From: Proteobacteria bacterium UBA981
GTDB taxonomy: Bacteria; Pseudomonadota; Gammaproteobacteria; Ga0077536
NCBI GenBank assembly: GCA_002292285.1
Contig: DBBP01000011.1
Coordinates: forward strand, 100,949-164,948
Direction: 5' to 3'
Length of the DNA stretch: 64,000 nt
The position numbers and the translations under genes are program-made. The stretch's first letter is position 1. Each line of letters begins with the position of its first letter. Shown here piece after piece: positions 55,585 through 63,891 of this stretch. A model generated the notes under the pieces. It ran no database searches. It worked only from the letters and a program-made list of their open reading frames with translations, and was not told where the DNA came from.

Positions 55585-56618
55585 GCTGTGCTGAGAATCT
55601 TGGCCGTCAGGTCGACGATCGGGATAACCCTCTCATAGGCCATTCTGGTTGGCCCGATAACCCCAAGAACGCCAAGAGTGCGGTGTTCATCTGCGTAGGT
55701 CGCAGTCACGATGCTGCATTCATCCAGGACCTCGTAACCCGACTCTTCACCGATAAATATCTGTACGCCAGACGCGCTAAGCGCTTGATCTAATAGGTGA
55801 AGAATGTCTCGTTTCTGATTAAAAGCATCGAACAGATTGCGTAACTTTTCCATATCAGAAAGCTCATTAATGTCCATCAGATTGGTCTGGCCGGCCAGTA
55901 CATAATCCTTGCTCGAATCAGCCTCAATGAAAACTTTCTGGGATATCTCTACGACCAGCGCCATCAGCTGATCCATTTCTTCGCGCGTGGCAGACATTTC
56001 GCGGATCAGGCGCTGCTTAACCGCTTCTATGTCCCGTCCGGCAAATGCTGACGTCAGATAATTCGCGGCCTGGGTCAATTCGGACTGGCTATAGCTTCGA
56101 TTGGTTTTGATGATGCGGTTCTCGACCTCTCGGTCGTTGGTCACCATGATGGCGAGCACGCGGTTGTCGTTTAATGACAAAAATTCCACCTGTCGCAAGG
56201 CGCGGCTGTCGGTTACCGGAATCATCACCAATCCCGCCAGGCTGGTTACTTCAGACAACATCCGAGACGTGTTATTCAATAAGCCCTGAATATCGTCGTC
56301 AGGTTCCAGCGTGGTTTCCATCTGCCTGATTTCGGTGCTGCTGAGGTTACGGAAGGTCACCATCTGATCGACGAACAGTCGATAGCCCCGCACCGTCGGG
56401 ATTCTCCCGGCAGAGGTGTGGGGAGACTTGATGAGGCCGAGATCTTCGAGATCGGCCATCACATTTCGAATCGTAGCCGGGCTGAGTTCGAGTTTCGCGT
56501 CGCGGGCGAGCGTGCGCGAGCCAACGGGTTGCCCGTCGGCGATATAGCGTTCTACCAGTACTTTAAAGAGGTACTGCGAACGTTCGCTCAAAGCGATCCC
56601 GGAACTCAATCTGGGCAT
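55566..56618 (-). CDS. hrcA: Heat-inducible transcription repressor HrcA
   Basis: Repressor that binds CIRCE operators in groESL/dnaK promoters in many bacteria; 350 residues. The N-terminal winged helix contains LVERYIADGQPVGSRTLAR and LSPATIRNVMADLEDLGLIKSPHTSAGRIPT, followed by the GAF-like and effector domains (about 110-350). ATG 56618 has GGAG ten bases upstream; the frame is open 12 codons further. Divergent from nadK. I found no CIRCE (TTAGCACTC-N9-GAGTGCTAA) upstream of hrcA, grpE or dnaK. Confidence 0.93.
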   Translation of the reverse strand: MPRLSSGIALSERSQYLFKVLVERYIADGQPVGSRTLARDAKLELSPATIRNVMADLEDLGLIKSPHTSAGRIPTVRGYRLFVDQMVTFRNLSSTEIRQMETTLEPDDDIQGLLNNTSRMLSEVTSLAGLVMIPVTDSRALRQVEFLSLNDNRVLAIMVTNDREVENRIIKTNRSYSQSELTQAANYLTSAFAGRDIEAVKQRLIREMSATREEMDQLMALVVEISQKVFIEADSSKDYVLAGQTNLMDINELSDMEKLRNLFDAFNQKRDILHLLDQALSASGVQIFIGEESGYEVLDECSIVTATYADEHRTLGVLGVIGPTRMAYERVIPIVDLTAKILSTALNSRN

Positions 56619-56757
56619 AATTTCTGAACTCCGGAATAGCACCCACGTTCGCACAAAAATCTATCACTGTCGCTGACCGTGTGCAAAATTCGCATTGCTC
56701 GCTGAAGAGTCGAAATGCTAACTTGGGGACATCGATTTAAGCGAAGCTCAAGCAATT

Positions 56758-57630
56758 ATGTTCACCCGTATCGGGATTGTGTCAAAACTGCACGAACCAG
56801 CAGTGAAGGACGCTATTGAGAGTGTAATTCGGGTTCTCAATGAACGGGGCTGTGAAGTTTGCCTCAGCTCAGAGAGTATTCCTCTGGACATTAGAGGCGA
56901 TTATACGACCAGCGCAAATAGCGACCTTCCGGAACACTGCGATCTAGTCATCTCCATCGGTGGCGACGGTACGTTGTTGCAATGCGCCGGCCTGATTTAC
57001 CCGCGCGATGTCGCCCTGTTGGGCATAAATCTAGGGCGCCTGGGGTTTCTCACCGACTTACCCCCAGAGGACATCGAGACCGGGTTAAATGCGGTTCTGG
57101 ATGGCAGTTTTATCAGCGAAGAACGCGCTGTGCTCGGGTGTGAAATTGCCCGTGACGGCCAGGTAATCGCTTCTGAAGATGCGCTCAATGATGTCGTTGT
57201 GCAGAAGTGGAATACCGCGCGGCTGATCACGCTGAATACCTATGTCGACGGTAGCTTCCTGCATTCGCAGCGGTCCGACGGCATGATTGTGGCTACCCCT
57301 ACAGGCTCAACCGCCTACGCAATGTCCGGTGGTGGCCCGATCCTTGACCCCAGCATCAATGCGCTGGTGCTCGTCCCGGTCTGCCCGCACACGCTCACCA
57401 ACCGTCCAATAGTCGTGAGCGACGCGGCCATGATTGAAATTCAGATCGCCACAGATCGGGATGACGAATCTCGGGTAACTTGTGATGGCAATTCGATCCA
57501 GGAGCTGTTGCCAGGAGATCATGTCCGGGTATTTCGCCGCCAGCAGTCGATTCGACTCGTGCATCCGGCTGAGCACAATTACTTTGCGACACTGCGCGCG
57601 AAACTCGATTGGGGTCGCGATCCATGCTGA
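56758..57630 (+). CDS. nadK: NAD kinase
   Basis: Makes NADP from NAD and ATP; 290 residues. The catalytic GGDGT motif is in ISIGGDGTLLQCAG near residue 68, NLGRLGFLTD follows, and the conserved Gly-rich region TPTGSTAYAMSGGGPI with the Asp/Ser contact is near 180. ATG 56758 fits family N termini (FTRIGIVSKLHEP). Its stop overlaps the recN start (ATGCTGA), which suggests coupling of the two. Confidence 0.96.
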   Translation: MFTRIGIVSKLHEPAVKDAIESVIRVLNERGCEVCLSSESIPLDIRGDYTTSANSDLPEHCDLVISIGGDGTLLQCAGLIYPRDVALLGINLGRLGFLTDLPPEDIETGLNAVLDGSFISEERAVLGCEIARDGQVIASEDALNDVVVQKWNTARLITLNTYVDGSFLHSQRSDGMIVATPTGSTAYAMSGGGPILDPSINALVLVPVCPHTLTNRPIVVSDAAMIEIQIATDRDDESRVTCDGNSIQELLPGDHVRVFRRQQSIRLVHPAEHNYFATLRAKLDWGRDPC

Positions 57631-59291
57631 CCACGCTGCATGTCCAAAATTTGGTTGTCGTTCGCGAAATAGAGATCGAGTTCCGCGCTGGCCTGACCGT
57701 GCTGACCGGAGAGACCGGTGCCGGAAAATCCATCCTGATTGAGGCCCTGTCTCTCGCCCTGGGAGAACGTGCCGATAGCCAACTGATTCGGCACGGCTGC
57801 GAGCGCGCGGTGATTAGCGCCAGTTTCGATATCGAGAATCAGTCCGGTGCACTCAATTTTTTGCGTGAACATGCGCTCGACGACGGTACTGATTGCATTT
57901 TACGCCGTGTGCTCAGCAGCGATGGACGCTCCAGAGCCTTCTGTAATTCGACCCCGATTACGCTGTCGATGTTGCGCGAGCTGGCGTCATATCTGATTGA
58001 TATCCACATCCAGCATGCTGGCCAACGCCTGTTGCAACGCGAAGTTCAGCGTCAGCTGCTCGACGGTTATGGCGACCTGCAGACTCGCCGAGAAGCAGTC
58101 AGCGGCGCATTTGAGGCCTGGAAAGCACTCAACGACAAACGGGTTGAACTCGAAGCGATGGAAAGTGATAGCGCGCGAATTGAACTCGTTCGCTACCAGC
58201 TCGAGGAACTAAACAACGCGAAACTCGATGTCGACGAGCTCGATTCCATCGAAAGCGAGTACCGGAAACTCGCAAACAGTCACAGCAATCAGGACGATTG
58301 TGCAACGATTCGCGCGGCATTAGTTGATGAACAAGTCGGCGCTGGTCGAGCGCTGGAAGTCGCGACCGCTTGCGCGCGAGGGCTGAGTAAAACGAGCGCG
58401 CAGGCGATGAACCTGGCGACCGTCCTCGAGCAAGCCGATGTGGCGGTACGCGAGGCGCTGACTGAATTGGATAGTCTTGAATCCGATTTGAAAGCTGACC
58501 CGCAGCGCCTGCACCAAATCGATCAGCGCTTAGCTGAGTTACATGGGCTGGCGCGCAAGCACCACGTGGGACTGGCAGAACTCGCCGATACGGCCAGCGC
58601 CCTTGCGGATGAATTAGAACGTTTTGATTTACGCTTCCAGAGCGTGGAAGAACTACAAGTTGAGCTGCAAAAAGCACACAAAAGCTACCAGGGGGCGGCG
58701 GCAAGTCTGTCGACCGCGCGTCGTAAGACCGCTAAGAAGATGGACAAAGACATTACTGCCCGAATGCGCGAACTGGGCATCCCGCACGCGGTTTTTTCGG
58801 TGTGCCTGTCGAACAATGACAACGATATACCCACTCACCATGGCCAGGATCGGGTCGAATTCAGGGTGTCGACGAACCCGGAGCAAGCTCCTGGGGCGCT
58901 CAACAAAGTTGCATCAGGCGGGGAACTGTCCCGCATTACATTAGCGATCCAGGCCGCAACTGCGCTCCATTCCGGCGTCCAGGTTAGCGTTTATGACGAA
59001 GTCGATACCGGAATAGGCGGCAATACGGCGAACATTGTTGGACGAAGTTTACGCGACGTTGCCGAGCACAATCAGGTGTTGTGCATTACCCATTCGCCGC
59101 AAGTTGCGAGCGCAGGCGAACACCACCTGCTAGTAGAAAAGCGTGTCGTGGAAGGGCGCTCAGAGACGAGCCTGTGCGAACTTAACACCAAGGCGCGCGA
59201 GCAGGAAATCGCTCGCATGCTGGGCGCAGCCCAGAACACACGCTCGAGCCTGGCTCACGCGCGGGATTTACTCACCACGGCGCGGAGCTAA
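57624..59291 (+). CDS. recN: DNA repair protein RecN
   Basis: SMC-like protein for double-strand-break repair; 555 residues. The N-terminal ATPase half has Walker A in LTGETGAGKSILIEAL near 31; a central antiparallel coiled coil (about 150-360) separates it from the C-terminal half with the ABC signature VASGGELSRITLAIQ, Walker B VSVYDEVDTGIGG and the closing His in LCITHSPQVAS. ATG 57624 gives the typical N terminus LTTLHVQNLVVVREI; a start five codons upstream is unlikely. Often LexA-regulated in relatives; no SOS box was searched out within nadK. Confidence 0.96.
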   Translation: MLTTLHVQNLVVVREIEIEFRAGLTVLTGETGAGKSILIEALSLALGERADSQLIRHGCERAVISASFDIENQSGALNFLREHALDDGTDCILRRVLSSDGRSRAFCNSTPITLSMLRELASYLIDIHIQHAGQRLLQREVQRQLLDGYGDLQTRREAVSGAFEAWKALNDKRVELEAMESDSARIELVRYQLEELNNAKLDVDELDSIESEYRKLANSHSNQDDCATIRAALVDEQVGAGRALEVATACARGLSKTSAQAMNLATVLEQADVAVREALTELDSLESDLKADPQRLHQIDQRLAELHGLARKHHVGLAELADTASALADELERFDLRFQSVEELQVELQKAHKSYQGAAASLSTARRKTAKKMDKDITARMRELGIPHAVFSVCLSNNDNDIPTHHGQDRVEFRVSTNPEQAPGALNKVASGGELSRITLAIQAATALHSGVQVSVYDEVDTGIGGNTANIVGRSLRDVAEHNQVLCITHSPQVASAGEHHLLVEKRVVEGRSETSLCELNTKAREQEIARMLGAAQNTRSSLAHARDLLTTARS

Positions 59292-59307
59292 AATCCTCAA
59301 GCAGCGC

Positions 59308-59730
59308 TCAGTCGGTCGGCTTACCGTCCAGATTGCTAGGGCGAACGTAGAGAACCAGGCTGTGATCTTCGAGCACGTAACCGTGCCGGGCGACGATTTC
59401 TCGCTGGAGTCGTTCGATTTCTTCGTCGAAAAACTCGATCACCTCGCCAGTATCCATGCGCACCATGTGATCGTGGTGTGAAGATTGATTCATCTCGAAC
59501 ACAGCGTGACCGCCATCAAAATTGTGTCTCTGGACCAGACCGGCCGTTTCGAACTGCGTGAGCACGCGGTAGATAGTGGCTAGCCCGACGTCCTCTCCGG
59601 CCTCAATCAACGCCTTATAAACGTCTTCCGCGCTCATATGTCGGGCGTTTGAGGCTTCCAGAATTTCGAGGATGCGCAACCTCGGCAAAGTTGCTTTCAG
59701 GCCAGCTTTCTTGAGTTCTTGGGTATCCAT
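59308..59730 (-). CDS. fur: Ferric uptake regulator Fur, cysteine-free
   Basis: Iron-responsive repressor of 140 residues. Winged helix with ATLPRLRILEILEASNARHMSAEDVYKAL, DNA-recognition VGLATIYRVLTQFETAGLV (about 48-66) and the dimerisation domain with the metal motif SSHHDHMVRMDTGEVIEFFD (H85, H86, D87, H88). E. coli Fur has two structural-zinc cysteines here (C93, C96); the matching positions are R91 and T94, and the whole protein has no Cys. The Pseudomonas protein has one of the two. Convergent with recN (16-base gap) and divergent from bamE, the usual neighbour. Confidence 0.94.
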   Translation of the reverse strand: MDTQELKKAGLKATLPRLRILEILEASNARHMSAEDVYKALIEAGEDVGLATIYRVLTQFETAGLVQRHNFDGGHAVFEMNQSSHHDHMVRMDTGEVIEFFDEEIERLQREIVARHGYVLEDHSLVLYVRPSNLDGKPTD

Positions 59731-59827
59731 TCAGTATTCGGGAATTTGCGTCTGCGAGTGACCGCGAGCATAACACTTTCGCTCGCCTGAGCTTCCATGT
59801 GCTAGCATAAGTCGCCTAACAAACACG

Positions 59828-59851
59828 GGCACCAGACGACTGTCAGGTGCC
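59828..59851 (+). promoter_or_regulatory. Hairpin in the fur-bamE intergenic region
   Basis: GGCACC (59828-59833) pairs with GGTGCC (59846-59851); an inner GAC/GTC pairing gives a longer stem with one A-A mismatch. About 68 bases before bamE. Role unknown; no Fur-box-like GATAAT repeats were noticed beside it. Confidence 0.35.
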
Positions 59852-59918
59852 GCCAGCAACGTGTTTTGACGATTATTCAAGTGCTGCCCGGCCGGGCACA
59901 GTTGCGGTTACATTACTC

Positions 59919-60716
59919 ATGCACCATATCGTTTTCCTCGCGTTGGTTACTATCCTGGCAGGAGGTTGTTCCAACGCCCAGGTTCCGTCGCTCAGCGGCC
60001 TGCCGAGCCCGCGCGACCTACCCTTTATCCACAAAATTGACATCCAGCAGGGAAACGTCATTACGCAGGATATGTTGGCGCGGCTACGCCCGAAAATGGA
60101 CAAAAAGAAAGTTCAATTCATCATGGGCACGCCAATCATTCTCGACACCTTTAATGACCACCGCTGGGACTACCTCTATACCTATGAGCACGGTGGCGGG
60201 CACACTGACCGCCGGCATGTAACGCTGATTTTCGTCGACGATTTGCTCGATCGCGTCGAGGGCGATGTCACGCCGGCAGCGACTCAGTTGGTTGTCGATC
60301 TGCACCAGGACACGCGGATAAAGGTTCCAAGCTTTAAGAAGAAGAGTCTGGCAACGCGAATTAAGGACAAAATTCCGTTCACCGAACCGGCTCCCGAAGA
60401 ATACGAGCTTGACCTACCCGACTCCAAGGACGAGGTGGAGTCGCTGGACCCGGACAAAGAAAAGGCGATTGCAGAGGTCTTTACCTTCGAAGAAAAGCAA
60501 CCTGTAAACCCGTACGCGGACATCCAGGAAGCACCAGGCAAGGGGGTCATCGTCCCACCTGATGCGCCGACCCTGGAATACGAAAAGGGCATTTTTTCGC
60601 GATTTTTCGACAGCATCGGTCTTGGCGCCGGGTCTGAGGAAGAAACTGAAGAGCCAAAGGACTACGAACCGGCGGATCCGAAATATCGCGACATCACCAA
60701 CCAGGACGACGTTTAG
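59919..60716 (+). CDS. bamE: Outer membrane assembly factor BamE with long C-terminal extension
   Basis: Lipoprotein of the Bam complex, 265 residues from ATG 59919. The signal peptide ends at the lipobox ILAGGC (Cys17). The conserved BamE/SmpA/OmlA domain occupies about 35-120: IDIQQGNVITQDMLARL, VQFIMGTPIILDTFNDHRWDYLYTY, then VTLIFVDDLLDRVEGD. About 145 further residues are polar, Pro/Glu/Asp-rich and end near DYEPADPKYRDITNQDD, far beyond the E. coli protein (about 113 residues). The frame upstream to 59847 lacks a signal peptide and is left out. Conserved place between fur and ratA-rnfH. Confidence 0.92.
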   Translation: MHHIVFLALVTILAGGCSNAQVPSLSGLPSPRDLPFIHKIDIQQGNVITQDMLARLRPKMDKKKVQFIMGTPIILDTFNDHRWDYLYTYEHGGGHTDRRHVTLIFVDDLLDRVEGDVTPAATQLVVDLHQDTRIKVPSFKKKSLATRIKDKIPFTEPAPEEYELDLPDSKDEVESLDPDKEKAIAEVFTFEEKQPVNPYADIQEAPGKGVIVPPDAPTLEYEKGIFSRFFDSIGLGAGSEEETEEPKDYEPADPKYRDITNQDDV

Positions 60717-60739
60717 CCGCAAGATGCTTCGCTGGTGAG

Positions 60740-61036
60740 CTAGTCGTCCAGCTGTTGGGCCGCGGCGCGACGACGGCGCTGAGACTTTGGATCAGCACTC
60801 AGCGGCCTGTACAACTCAATCCTGTCACCGGCGTTAACCAAAGTCTCTGGCGCGCGAAGCGTACCGAATACCCCAAAACGACATTCGCTGATAACAAGTG
60901 AGGGCAAGTGGTCTGCAATCCGCGAGCGCTCCACCGCATTCAGCACCGTCGTTCCTGTCACGACCTCAAGTGCAACGACATAGGCCTGCTCTGGCAGCGC
61001 CAATACAACCTCTACCGCGATCCTTTCAGTGCTCAT
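60740..61036 (-). CDS. rnfH: RnfH-family ubiquitin-fold protein
   Basis: A 98-residue beta-grasp protein of the RnfH (UPF0125) family: VEVVLALPEQAYVVALEVVTGTTVLNAVERS, then CRFGVFGTLRAPETLVNAGDRIELYRPL, ending in a basic tail (DPKSQRRRRAAA). Function is unknown; the family is commonly paired with ratA. ATG 61036 lies within the ratA 3' end (11-base overlap), so it is translated after ratA. A longer open frame upstream overlaps ratA fully and is rejected. Confidence 0.9.
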   Translation of the reverse strand: MSTERIAVEVVLALPEQAYVVALEVVTGTTVLNAVERSRIADHLPSLVISECRFGVFGTLRAPETLVNAGDRIELYRPLSADPKSQRRRRAAAQQLDD

Positions 61037-61457
61037 AGATATCGTGCGCACGCGCCTTGAAAGCATCGACCATCGAGTCGGCAATCGGCCTGAAAGCGGC
61101 AGCCAGCACGGCCCCAAGGATGCGACTGGAAAACTCGAAATCAACACTGAAGTCGATGAGACAGCCGCCGTCGGCCGCGGCGAAATCCCACACGCCGTGG
61201 AACTTGCGAAAAGGTCCGTCGATTAGTTCAAGGTTAATGGTTCGTCCTGGAGTGAGTTGATTGGCAGTCGTGAGGACGTAGTCCAGACGACCCTTTTTGA
61301 CCTTCAGCCGAGCGTTCATCACCTCATCGGTGAGGCTCAAAACCACGGCCGTTTCGCACCACGGTAAAAATTGCGGGTAGGCCTCAACATCGTTGACCAA
61401 CGCGTACATTTTATCGGGAGGAAACGGGGCAAAAGCTGCCCGACGAATGATAGTCAT
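61026..61457 (-). CDS. ratA: RatA/Coq10-type START-domain protein
   Basis: A 143-residue protein of the polyketide cyclase/START superfamily: FPPDKMYALVNDVEAYPQFLPWCETAVVLS is the family start and GGCLIDFSVDFEFSSRILGAVL, then PIADSMVDAFKARA close it. E. coli RatA was described as a toxin that inhibits 70S formation; the same family (Coq10) binds ubiquinone and supports respiration. The toxin role is disputed and there is no separate antitoxin function proven for RnfH, so a lipid/quinone-binding role is as likely. Eleven bases from the NSS transporter gene. Confidence 0.9.
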   Translation of the reverse strand: MTIIRRAAFAPFPPDKMYALVNDVEAYPQFLPWCETAVVLSLTDEVMNARLKVKKGRLDYVLTTANQLTPGRTINLELIDGPFRKFHGVWDFAAADGGCLIDFSVDFEFSSRILGAVLAAAFRPIADSMVDAFKARAHDIYEH

Positions 61458-61467
61458 TAGGTTCTAG

Positions 61468-62877
61468 TTAACTGAACAGCGCCGTGGAAACTGCGGCGAG
61501 AAAACTCCCCACAGCACGTCGCAGCCCCGTCCCTTCTGCGAAAACAATTGCCACGCCTAGCGGCGCGACAAATAGTATCAATCCAAGCCAAGTGCGATAA
61601 CCGACTGATGGTCCGGTTCCAAACTCATCCATGGAACTTGCCAGGGACAAGCGCCAGCCAGCAAAAATCGCGACCAGCATACCTCCCAACGGCAGCAGGA
61701 TTGTGGTCGAAATAAACTCCGCCCAATCGAAAAAATTTCTTCCGCCGGGCGTGAAATCCTCCCAGTAGTTGAATGACAACAACGAGCCGATGCCGAGTAA
61801 CCATGCGCTAACGCCGCCGATCAGAGAGGCCTTGAGTCGGCTCCAGCGTGCCGATTCCACGAGCCACGCTACGACCGGTTCCAGTATCGAGATGGCTGAC
61901 GTCCAGGCTGCGACGGTGAGCAAAATAAAGAATAGAGCGCCAAAGAACTGCCCGCCTGGCATATGCCCAAAAGCGATCGTAAGGGTGATAAATACGAGGC
62001 CTGGCCCTTGCCCAGGCTCCAGACCATAGCCAAAGACTATCGGGAAAATCGCGATGCCAGCCAACAGCGCAACGACAGTATCAGCGCAGCCGACGATGAT
62101 AGATGTCTGCGCGATTGAAACATCTTTCGGAAGATATGAACCGTAGACCATGATCGATCCCATCCCCAGACTCAGGCTGAAGAACGCCTGCCCGAGGGCT
62201 GCCAGAATAGTTGCACCATTGATCTTGCTGAAATCTGGCTCGAACAGATAACGCAGCCCCGCTGCAGCATCTCCGGTCGTGAGCGAGTAACCGACAATGA
62301 CGAGCAAAATGCTGAACAGGGCAGGCATCAACAGTTTGACGGCCTTTTCGAGCCCGCCACTTACCCCGCGCGCAACAACGAACATCGTCATCGCCATAAA
62401 TGCTGCGTGCCACAACGTAAGGCGCGCAACTGAACCGGTAAGTTGATGAAATTCACCCTGCGAATCGGCAATCGTAGCGTCATTAAAAACGCCACCAGCC
62501 ACATAAAAGATATAGGCCAGCGACCATCCCGCGACAACCGAGTAGAACGACAGGATCAAAAATCCCGCGACAACACCCATCCAGCCCACATAGGCCCAGC
62601 GCGAACTCAAGCCTTCATCGTCGGCTAGAACACGCATCGTGTTGATCGGACTTTGTCGGCCGCGACGGCCGAGCAGAATTTCCGCAGCCAGTATCGGAAT
62701 CCCGACGAAGGCCACGCAAGCCAGGTAGACCAGGACAAACGCGCCGCCGCCGTTTTCCCCTGTGACGTAGGGGAAGCGCCAAATATTGCCCAGGCCGACG
62801 GCGGAGCCGGTCGCGGCTAAGATGAAAATCCAGCGCGACGACCATTCACCGTGCATTGATTTTCTTGCGGCTGCCAT
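61468..62877 (-). CDS. Sodium-dependent transporter, NSS (SNF) family
   Basis: Membrane protein of 469 residues with about 11-12 transmembrane segments, LeuT-fold. The N-terminal signature is WIFILAATGSAVGLGNIWRFPYVTGENGGGAF (TM1, cut by its break GLGNIWRFPY), and FSLSLGMGSIMVYGSYLPK in the TM6-equivalent region. Bacterial relatives take up amino acids (tryptophan, leucine, tyrosine) with sodium; the substrate here is unknown. The long region upstream separates it from smpB. It may be cotranscribed with ratA-rnfH. Confidence 0.88.
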   Translation of the reverse strand: MAAARKSMHGEWSSRWIFILAATGSAVGLGNIWRFPYVTGENGGGAFVLVYLACVAFVGIPILAAEILLGRRGRQSPINTMRVLADDEGLSSRWAYVGWMGVVAGFLILSFYSVVAGWSLAYIFYVAGGVFNDATIADSQGEFHQLTGSVARLTLWHAAFMAMTMFVVARGVSGGLEKAVKLLMPALFSILLVIVGYSLTTGDAAAGLRYLFEPDFSKINGATILAALGQAFFSLSLGMGSIMVYGSYLPKDVSIAQTSIIVGCADTVVALLAGIAIFPIVFGYGLEPGQGPGLVFITLTIAFGHMPGGQFFGALFFILLTVAAWTSAISILEPVVAWLVESARWSRLKASLIGGVSAWLLGIGSLLSFNYWEDFTPGGRNFFDWAEFISTTILLPLGGMLVAIFAGWRLSLASSMDEFGTGPSVGYRTWLGLILFVAPLGVAIVFAEGTGLRRAVGSFLAAVSTALFS

Positions 62878-63320
62878 GCGGACTCCAGACGATTACTTCG
62901 AGTGAGCGCATTCTGGTTGATCACCGTCGTGGCGACAAGCCAACGCCCCGCTTTGGACACACTAAAAGACACGTCGCCGACGATTGAATAGACAGGACGT
63001 TTCACCCTGCGCAAGTGCAACTAAAGTTCCCCTGCCACCACGGACTCAATCGCAAGAACTAAAGCGCCAAAGTCTTCATGGAGTGCCAAGCAGGTCCAGC
63101 ACAGACTAAAATTTCGCAGACTCATCGGTAACAACAGGACAAAAGCCGCAGTTCCGCTGAGCTTTTTGGACGTTCCTAGCAACACCATCGCGCCAAACTG
63201 CAATCTATTGCCGCACTATTCGTCTGCGCCGGACGTGTGCACTGCTATACTCTGGCGCCAACCCGCTGCGCTGCCTGTTGTTTGAACGCGGCGCATCTCC
63301 AACCCGCGACGATCGCCGAG
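62878..63320. other. 443-base divergent intergenic region between the NSS transporter and smpB
   Basis: The longest gap in the window. It holds the smpB promoter (extended -10 TGCTATACT at 63243-63251, -35 weak) and presumably the transporter's promoter. Two short frames of 60 and 67 codons have no Shine-Dalgarno or recognisable homology. No tRNA-like fold, hairpin with T run or repeat was recognised. Confidence 0.5.
63243..63251 (+). promoter_or_regulatory. Extended -10 promoter for smpB
   Basis: TGCTATACT matches the TGn-TATAAT extended -10; the -35 hexamer position is weak. Start near 63258, about 63 bases before smpB. Confidence 0.5.
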
Positions 63321-63803
63321 ATGAGCAATAACACCGCCAAGAAAAAGAAAGCGGCCTCAAGCTCGATTGCCCAGAACAAAAAAGCCCGCCACGACTATCA
63401 CATCGAAGATCGCTACGAGGCTGGTCTGGTCCTCGAAGGATGGGAAGTGAAAAGTCTGCGTGCGGGCAAAGTTCAGTTGCGCGATGGCTACGTCCTGCTC
63501 AAGGGTGGAGAAGCTTTCCTGTTCGGATCTTTAATCACCCCCCTCCCCTCGGCGTCAACGCATATCTCTCCAGATTCGCAACGCTCCAGGAAACTGCTCC
63601 TGAACCGTCGTGAAATTGACCACCTGCGCGGCGCGGTGGAGCGGAAAGGCCTGGCCGTCGTGGCGCTTGCGCTGTACTGGAAGAAAGGCCGGGTGAAAGT
63701 CGAAATAGGCGTCGCCCGTGGTAAGAAACAACACGACAAAAGAGCGGTCGAGAAAGACCGTGACTGGCAGCGCGAGAAATCGCGCATCCTGAAATCCAGC
63801 TAA
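63321..63803 (+). CDS. smpB: SsrA-binding protein SmpB
   Basis: tmRNA partner in trans-translation; 160 residues. An OB-fold core with IAQNKKARHDYHIEDRYEAGLVL, then GWEVKSLRAGKVQLRDGYV, HLRGAVERKGLAVVALALYWKKGRVKVEIGVARGKKQHDKRA, and the positively charged tail KDRDWQREKSRILK that enters the decoding centre. ATG 63321 matches family N termini; the frame open to 63237 is not supported. ssrA follows 88 bases downstream, the standard partner arrangement. Confidence 0.97.
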   Translation: MSNNTAKKKKAASSSIAQNKKARHDYHIEDRYEAGLVLEGWEVKSLRAGKVQLRDGYVLLKGGEAFLFGSLITPLPSASTHISPDSQRSRKLLLNRREIDHLRGAVERKGLAVVALALYWKKGRVKVEIGVARGKKQHDKRAVEKDRDWQREKSRILKSS

Positions 63804-63840
63804 TCATGCGCGGCGAACTTCGCGGCGCCTCTATTGTCTG

Positions 63841-63846
63841 TATACT
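63841..63846 (+). promoter_or_regulatory. Possible -10 element for ssrA
   Basis: TATACT lies 46 bases before the tmRNA 5' end, in the smpB-ssrA gap; no good -35 at 17 bases. If used it would give a 5'-extended precursor trimmed by RNase P. Tentative. Confidence 0.35.
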
Positions 63847-63891
63847 TCGTACCAAGGTCGGCACACAGGAGTGATGCTGGCAAATCTCCTC

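Noticed and set aside
56721..56752. Sigma-32-like promoter upstream of hrcA (CTTGAG and CCCCAAGT on the minus strand)
   Set aside because: The spacer is 18 bases, longer than the usual range, and the -35 is imperfect, so it was not listed as a feature.
56619..56757. CIRCE-like half site TTAGCA upstream of hrcA
   Set aside because: Only one partial half is present; no GAGTGCTAA partner at the right distance.
58129..58704. A 191-codon minus-strand frame inside recN
   Set aside because: Antisense shadow of recN; no motif or ribosome binding site.
60740..61147. Longer 135-codon version of rnfH
   Set aside because: The first 37 residues lie opposite no family sequence and overlap ratA; the ATG at 61036 fits the family.
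61026..61457. ratA-rnfH as a toxin-antitoxin system
   Set aside because: The pair is a conserved housekeeping arrangement; the START/Coq10-like fold allows a quinone role, and nothing in the sequence shows toxin-antitoxin behaviour.
62817..63203. Two short minus-strand frames (60 and 67 codons) upstream of the NSS transporter
   Set aside because: No Shine-Dalgarno, no homology; one overlaps the transporter start. A hydrophobic stretch alone is not enough.
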